A stretch of DNA of 9,302 nucleotides from Kiritimatiellales bacterium (GTDB lineage: Bacteria; Verrucomicrobiota; Kiritimatiellia; Kiritimatiellales; Pontiellaceae): NCBI GenBank assembly GCA_030630445.1, contig DAOVNC010000107.1, forward strand, positions 1 through 9,302, written 5' to 3'. The notes under the pieces were generated by a model, which was not told the DNA's origin, did no database searches, and worked only from the letters and a program-made list of their open reading frames with translations. The number at the start of each line of letters is the position of its first letter. The first letter of the stretch is position 1. Made by a program: the position numbers and the translations under genes. Of the stretch, positions 6,655 through 9,302 are shown piece by piece.

Positions 6655-7560
6655 ATGACAAATGAACCACGACAACACCATACGGTACCATCGGCGTACC
6701 TGCGTTCATTCTGTATGCCTGGTAGCGACAAGCTCTGCTGGTTGGACGTCCAGACCTTTGAATTGCATGAGCAAAAGCCCGAAAAGGTGATGCGCCGTAA
6801 GGACTACTACCGCCAACAACATGTTCCGAACGAGATCGATGAGTTTTGTTTTGAGAAGAAGCTGTCTGAGTTCTATGAAGCCCACATTGCAGATTGGATA
6901 CACCGACTGATCCACGACGTGCATTCATTTACTCAAGATGGCATGCGTCAGTTCATCCACCATATTGAGCTCCAATATCTCCGTGTGCCAGCCCAGCATC
7001 AGCGGGCGATCGATGAGATCAAGCAGGTAGCAGAGAACATTCACATCGATGTGCCCGGTCTCCCAAAAGGTTTCGTTAAAGATAACTTTAAGGTCTCGGT
7101 TAAAGATTCGCACCGCTTTGCTTATATGCATGAGATGCTTTTAGACGGAATTATTCAAAAGTGTTTGTCCAGGATGGATTGGAATGTGCGCAAGGCAGCC
7201 GATGGAGTGCAGTTTTTGACGAGTGACAACCCGATCACCATCTTCAATCCTGGGGTGCTGGATCCATGCGACGCAAGAATTGAACAGATCGGTTCTATAC
7301 TCATCTACCCATTGACCCCTTCTTGGTGTCTCTACCTGTCACATCCCGAGAACTCGGGAAATCCAAAACATCATCCGCTTCAATTGATTCCCCCAGAGCC
7401 TTGTCGCACCAATCACATTGCTCACAAGATCATGTCACCCGAGAATTGCCACTTTTGTAATTTCGTCATTGCGCGATCCGCAACGCGCGTTGTGGCCGCC
7501 ATCAATAAAGGCGTTCTTCAGGATATTTATGAGAAATTAAGGACAGAGGAAGGAAGTTAA
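6655..7560 (+). CDS. DUF4238 domain-containing protein
   Basis: The product is 301 residues, without signal peptide or membrane segment, so probably cytoplasmic. The N-terminus RQHHTVPSAYLRSF (6-19) is the DUF4238 hallmark (HH, VP, YLR.F). Further family-like features are RKDYYRQ (48-54), the EFCFEKKLSEFYE stretch (63-75), and the late FLTSDNPI block (187-194) followed by IYPLTPS (217-223). The biochemical function of DUF4238 is unknown to me; the conserved His, Asp and Asn residues could be catalytic, but that is a guess. The start has only a weak ribosome-binding site. It begins 26 bases after the beta-CASP stop, in sequence clearly poorer in GC than upstream, suggesting acquisition by transfer. 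Its 3' end carries a strong Shine-Dalgarno for the lipoprotein reading frame that starts one base after the stop. Confidence 0.82.
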   Translation: MTNEPRQHHTVPSAYLRSFCMPGSDKLCWLDVQTFELHEQKPEKVMRRKDYYRQQHVPNEIDEFCFEKKLSEFYEAHIADWIHRLIHDVHSFTQDGMRQFIHHIELQYLRVPAQHQRAIDEIKQVAENIHIDVPGLPKGFVKDNFKVSVKDSHRFAYMHEMLLDGIIQKCLSRMDWNVRKAADGVQFLTSDNPITIFNPGVLDPCDARIEQIGSILIYPLTPSWCLYLSHPENSGNPKHHPLQLIPPEPCRTNHIAHKIMSPENCHFCNFVIARSATRVVAAINKGVLQDIYEKLRTEEGS

Positions 7561-7561
7561 A

Positions 7562-7672
7562 ATGAAAGCATTAAAGCTAAGAACTGCATTGTTATTTTTG
7601 GGTATTGTCTGCATTTCATCATGTTCGGATTTCAAGGGCGCAAATCCAGTTTTTAATCAAGAGGGGGTTTAA
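7562..7672 (+). CDS. Short lipoprotein leader (36 aa), probable detached N-terminus of a Sel1 lipoprotein
   Basis: The frame reads M-K-A-L-K-L-R, then a hydrophobic core (TALLFLGIVCI), then a lipobox I18-S19-S20-C21 followed by SDFKGANPVF. This is a textbook signal peptidase II leader; Ser after Cys would direct it to the outer membrane under the E. coli rule. It starts one base after the DUF4238 stop with AGGA (7551-7554) spaced 7 bases from ATG, so translation should be efficient and coupled. The mature part is only 16 residues and ends inside a tandem 16-base duplication. The most economical reading is that it is the signal-peptide exon-like remnant of the downstream Sel1-repeat gene, cut off by repeat insertion. 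A genuine micro-lipoprotein (lysis-type or entericidin-like) cannot be excluded. Confidence 0.7.
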   Translation: MKALKLRTALLFLGIVCISSCSDFKGANPVFNQEGV

Positions 7673-7689
7673 TCAAGAGGGGGTTTAAT
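7652..7689. repeat. Tandem 16-bp duplication (2.4 copies)
   Basis: The unit TTTAATCAAGAGGGGG occurs at 7652-7667 and again, identical, at 7668-7683, followed by a partial third TTTAAT (7684-7689). The stop codon of the lipoprotein leader lies at the first junction (7670-7672). Because 16 is not a multiple of three, each copy shifts the frame. It is consistent with slipped-strand replication or an insertion scar. Confidence 0.93.
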
Positions 7690-7693
7690 TCCC

Positions 7694-7757
7694 CGACGCT
7701 TGCGTCGATTCAAATTTATAGGGAAACAACTTGATACCTCGTGGGCTTGCCCCGAGG
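7694..7757. repeat. Twin CTTG-loop hairpins between lipoprotein leader and Sel1 gene
   Basis: Hairpin 1 pairs CGACG (7694-7698) with CGTCG (7703-7707) around CTTG. Hairpin 2 pairs CCTCG...GGG (7737-7745, one bulged T) with CCCCGAGG (7750-7757), again around CTTG. CTTG closed by G-C is a known stable tetraloop type. The sequence is GC-rich inside an AT-richer neighbourhood and looks like a dispersed genomic repeat. No T-tract follows. Hairpin 2 is translated as the first residues (PRGLAPR) of the predicted Sel1 protein. Confidence 0.65.
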
Positions 7758-9080
7758 AGCTTCATTGATTTGGTCAAATCCGCAAAGGGTGGCAATGCAG
7801 AGGCACAATATGAATTGGCGCTTCTGCTGAAAGGAGGTTGGCTTGGAGATACCTCAAACGATGACCGATTGGCTGAAAAGTGGTGCCAGAAAGCAGCCTC
7901 GCAAGGGAATGTCGATGCTCAATACACCCTTGGACGCCAGTTCAATTACCTAGGAATAATAGCAAACGACAAAGTTAAAGAAATGGCATTGAGACGAAAA
8001 GCGGGTTCTTGGCTAAAAAAAGCCGCAGAACAAGGACATGCTGCTGCCCAATGCGACTATGCTACAGGTGGTTATTCTAATGACAAAGAGGGTTGGTTGC
8101 GAAGATCAGCAGTGCAAGGTCATGCAGATGCATGTTACGAGATGTACTCGCGTGCTGTATGGGCGGTTCTAAAGGCAAATCCTGAATCAAATCCAGAAAG
8201 TCCCGATTATGTATTGGCACATGAAAAGGAATGCGAGGAGTGCAAAAAATGGAAGGAAAGATACGAATTAGCTAAAGTTAGCAAGCCATACACGGCAGAA
8301 GATAAGGTGTTGATCAAATGGCTTAAGAAGCTTGCCGTTCAGGGGCAAGAAGAGGCTGCTGCTGTCTTGGGGATTATATACTATGAACATGATAATCTCG
8401 AAGAAGCTGAAAAGTGGTGCCACCAAGCCGCAGAACTGGATTCAGTACGCGGGCAATATAGTCTCGGTAAGATCTACGAGAAACGAGGCGAAATGGCAGA
8501 GGCCATTAAATGGTTCTCCACGGCAGCGGAACAAGGGAAGTTCGAGGCTCAAATGGCTCTCGGAAGGATATATGGGGATTACTCAACACGTAACGATTCT
8601 CTTTGTTTCAAGTGGTATTTAGCCGCAGCAGAACAGGGTGGTTTTAGTGCACAAGCAAAAGTGGCAAACATGTACGTTGACGGGGTCGGGGTAGAGGCCG
8701 ATGAACGAGAAGCTTTAAAATGGTTTGTTGTTAGGAGCAAAGATGATCCTGAACGCTGGGGGAAAGACGTCGAATCACTAATTCGTATGTATATTAACGG
8801 GAAAGGGATTCTTGAGGATCCTATTGAAGCGTGTTCGTGGTTCGTTGTTCTGAAGACTGTTCCTTTTAGAAAAATAGAAAGAGACGGCATGGAGTTTGGC
8901 TTCCAAGGATCTCCTTTTTACGAAAGCAGCATGTTGGAAGAGCAAATTTATTCGCTTGCTAAAAAAATGACTGCAGATCAATTCGATATGATCTATTCTA
9001 GAGCTATTCAGATATGTCTTGATGCATCCAAAAGGTCGTGTTGGATGAAAGAATACATCGAAGAATATAATATACGCTAA
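7731..9080 (+). CDS. Sel1-like (TPR-like) repeat protein, probably a broken lipoprotein
   Basis: The frame encodes up to 449 residues, most of it Sel1-like helical repeats: about 22-59 (NAEAQYELAL...WCQKAASQG), 60-102 (VDAQYTLG...WLKKAAEQG), 103-130, 206-236, 239-269 (GQYSLGKIY...WFSTAAEQG), 271-303 and 305-336 (AKVANMYVDGVGVEADEREALKWF). A non-repeat insert at 131-200 carries a CEEC motif (168-171), and a unique tail spans about 375-449. Sel1 proteins are protein-interaction scaffolds, often exported. There is no ATG near the start: TTG 7731 has AGGGA at 7720-7724, and TTG 7770 has GAGGAG at 7754-7759. The first 12 residues from TTG 7731 come from repeat DNA, and no signal peptide remains, while an orphan lipoprotein leader lies just upstream in another frame. 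It may be expressed from a TTG as a cytoplasmic form, or be a pseudogene. The repeat family is secure; the functional status is not. Confidence 0.75.
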   Translation: MIPRGLAPRSFIDLVKSAKGGNAEAQYELALLLKGGWLGDTSNDDRLAEKWCQKAASQGNVDAQYTLGRQFNYLGIIANDKVKEMALRRKAGSWLKKAAEQGHAAAQCDYATGGYSNDKEGWLRRSAVQGHADACYEMYSRAVWAVLKANPESNPESPDYVLAHEKECEECKKWKERYELAKVSKPYTAEDKVLIKWLKKLAVQGQEEAAAVLGIIYYEHDNLEEAEKWCHQAAELDSVRGQYSLGKIYEKRGEMAEAIKWFSTAAEQGKFEAQMALGRIYGDYSTRNDSLCFKWYLAAAEQGGFSAQAKVANMYVDGVGVEADEREALKWFVVRSKDDPERWGKDVESLIRMYINGKGILEDPIEACSWFVVLKTVPFRKIERDGMEFGFQGSPFYESSMLEEQIYSLAKKMTADQFDMIYSRAIQICLDASKRSCWMKEYIEEYNIR

Positions 9081-9112
9081 AACCTTCCAGTGATCTTGGG
9101 TGCAAAAAAAAA

Positions 9113-9166
9113 GCACGCAAGGTATTCGTCACCTACGGTGAGGAAGAAGTGGCCGAGGCCTTCTAG
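9113..9166 (+). pseudogene. Fragment of a beta-CASP ribonuclease gene 3' region
   Basis: The frame reads ARKVFVTYGEEEVAEAF and stops (TAG 9164-9166). It aligns with PRKVFITHGEEKAAESFQ of the intact beta-CASP enzyme (from residue 428). At DNA level 40 of 51 bases match between 9116-9166 and 6506-6556, without gaps and largely differing in third positions, which indicates a diverged homologue rather than a recent copy. The motif C histidine (H435) is Tyr here, and the C-terminal strand beyond is missing. Upstream (about 9085-9112) the resemblance fades, with an A-run and probable small deletions. It is too short to be functional and marks the far end of the accessory segment. Confidence 0.75.
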
Positions 9167-9302
9167 CCTGATCTATTCATAAACCCGATTTTGGAGCTTG
9201 TTTCTCTTCGGGGAGACGCTGTTGAGAGCGGATAGAGAGTCGTTCGGGGTGTTTTATGCCGTTTTTGACTGTTTTTGGACAGACCTCCCCCTTACCCCTG
9301 TA
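9167..9302. other. No recognisable gene; possible edge of a mobile element
   Basis: This 136-base tail has no convincing coding frame; an ATG at 9256 opens 15 codons to the window edge, without a good ribosome-binding site. The beta-CASP resemblance stops at 9166, exactly where CCTGATCTATTCATAAA begins. That abrupt junction, preceded by the palindromic tetramer CTAG, could be the end of an insertion sequence lying mostly outside the window; CC-starting ends are seen in IS1380-like elements, but this is only a suspicion. Confidence 0.3.

Noticed and set aside
5234..6928. A 564-codon open frame on the minus strand
   Set aside because: It lies opposite the beta-CASP gene, whose zinc and beta-CASP motifs are all intact on the + strand. 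GC-biased third positions leave the antisense frame free of stops, and its Arg/His-rich translation matches no fold I recognise.
6628..7570. The DUF4238 gene as an integron cassette flanked by attC-like sites (CTAAC near 6633, GTTAAA near 7556)
   Set aside because: The short matches do not fit the 7-base core consensus at both ends and there is no attC-type extended palindrome.
9256..9302. A new gene starting at ATG 9256
   Set aside because: Only 15 codons are visible, there is no good ribosome-binding site, and the composition is non-coding in appearance.

Overview
The window is a GC-rich bacterial chromosome segment with every gene on the + strand. A porin-like C-terminus ending in Phe and a lipobox signal peptide point to a Gram-negative envelope. 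The Lrp/aminotransferase pair and the heavy load of small palindromic repeats, some translated inside a gene, remind me of the Kiritimatiellota/Lentisphaerota side of the PVC superphylum. That placement is inference from style, not a database match.

Layout. 1-182: tail of an outer-membrane beta-barrel-like protein, closed by a clear intrinsic terminator (204-233). 295-1924: a translationally overlapping pair, an Lrp/AsnC-type regulator and a fold-type I PLP aminotransferase. 1925-2027: an imperfect inverted repeat of about 80 bp that separates a GGAG Shine-Dalgarno from the next start codon. 2028-5141: a large AddB/RexB-like protein with a C-terminal PD-(D/E)XK nuclease, carrying two in-frame copies of a 52-bp palindromic repeat. 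5142-5221: a third type of palindrome. 5222-6628: a beta-CASP metallo-beta-lactamase-fold ribonuclease.

From 6655 to 9080 the sequence is visibly less GC-rich (hand count: 29/60 at 8101-8160 against 38/60 at 1081-1140). It looks like an accessory insert: a DUF4238 protein, a 36-residue lipoprotein leader, repeat debris, and a Sel1-repeat protein whose apparent N-terminus is translated from that debris. I infer that the leader and the Sel1 protein were once one Sel1-repeat lipoprotein, split by a repeat insertion. Just after it (9113-9166) lies a diverged fragment of the 3' end of a beta-CASP gene like the one at 5222-6628, with its motif C His changed to Tyr. The accessory genes are therefore bracketed by an intact beta-CASP gene and a remnant of one. 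The last 136 bases hold no recognisable gene and may be the edge of a mobile element.

How the genes work together: the Lrp/aminotransferase pair is probably amino-acid metabolism under its own regulator. The AddB-like protein should need an AddA-type helicase encoded elsewhere. The beta-CASP enzyme is a general RNA-processing nuclease. Nothing proves a new system, but the most unusual material is the repeat-riddled nuclease gene and the bracketed DUF4238/Sel1 cassette.
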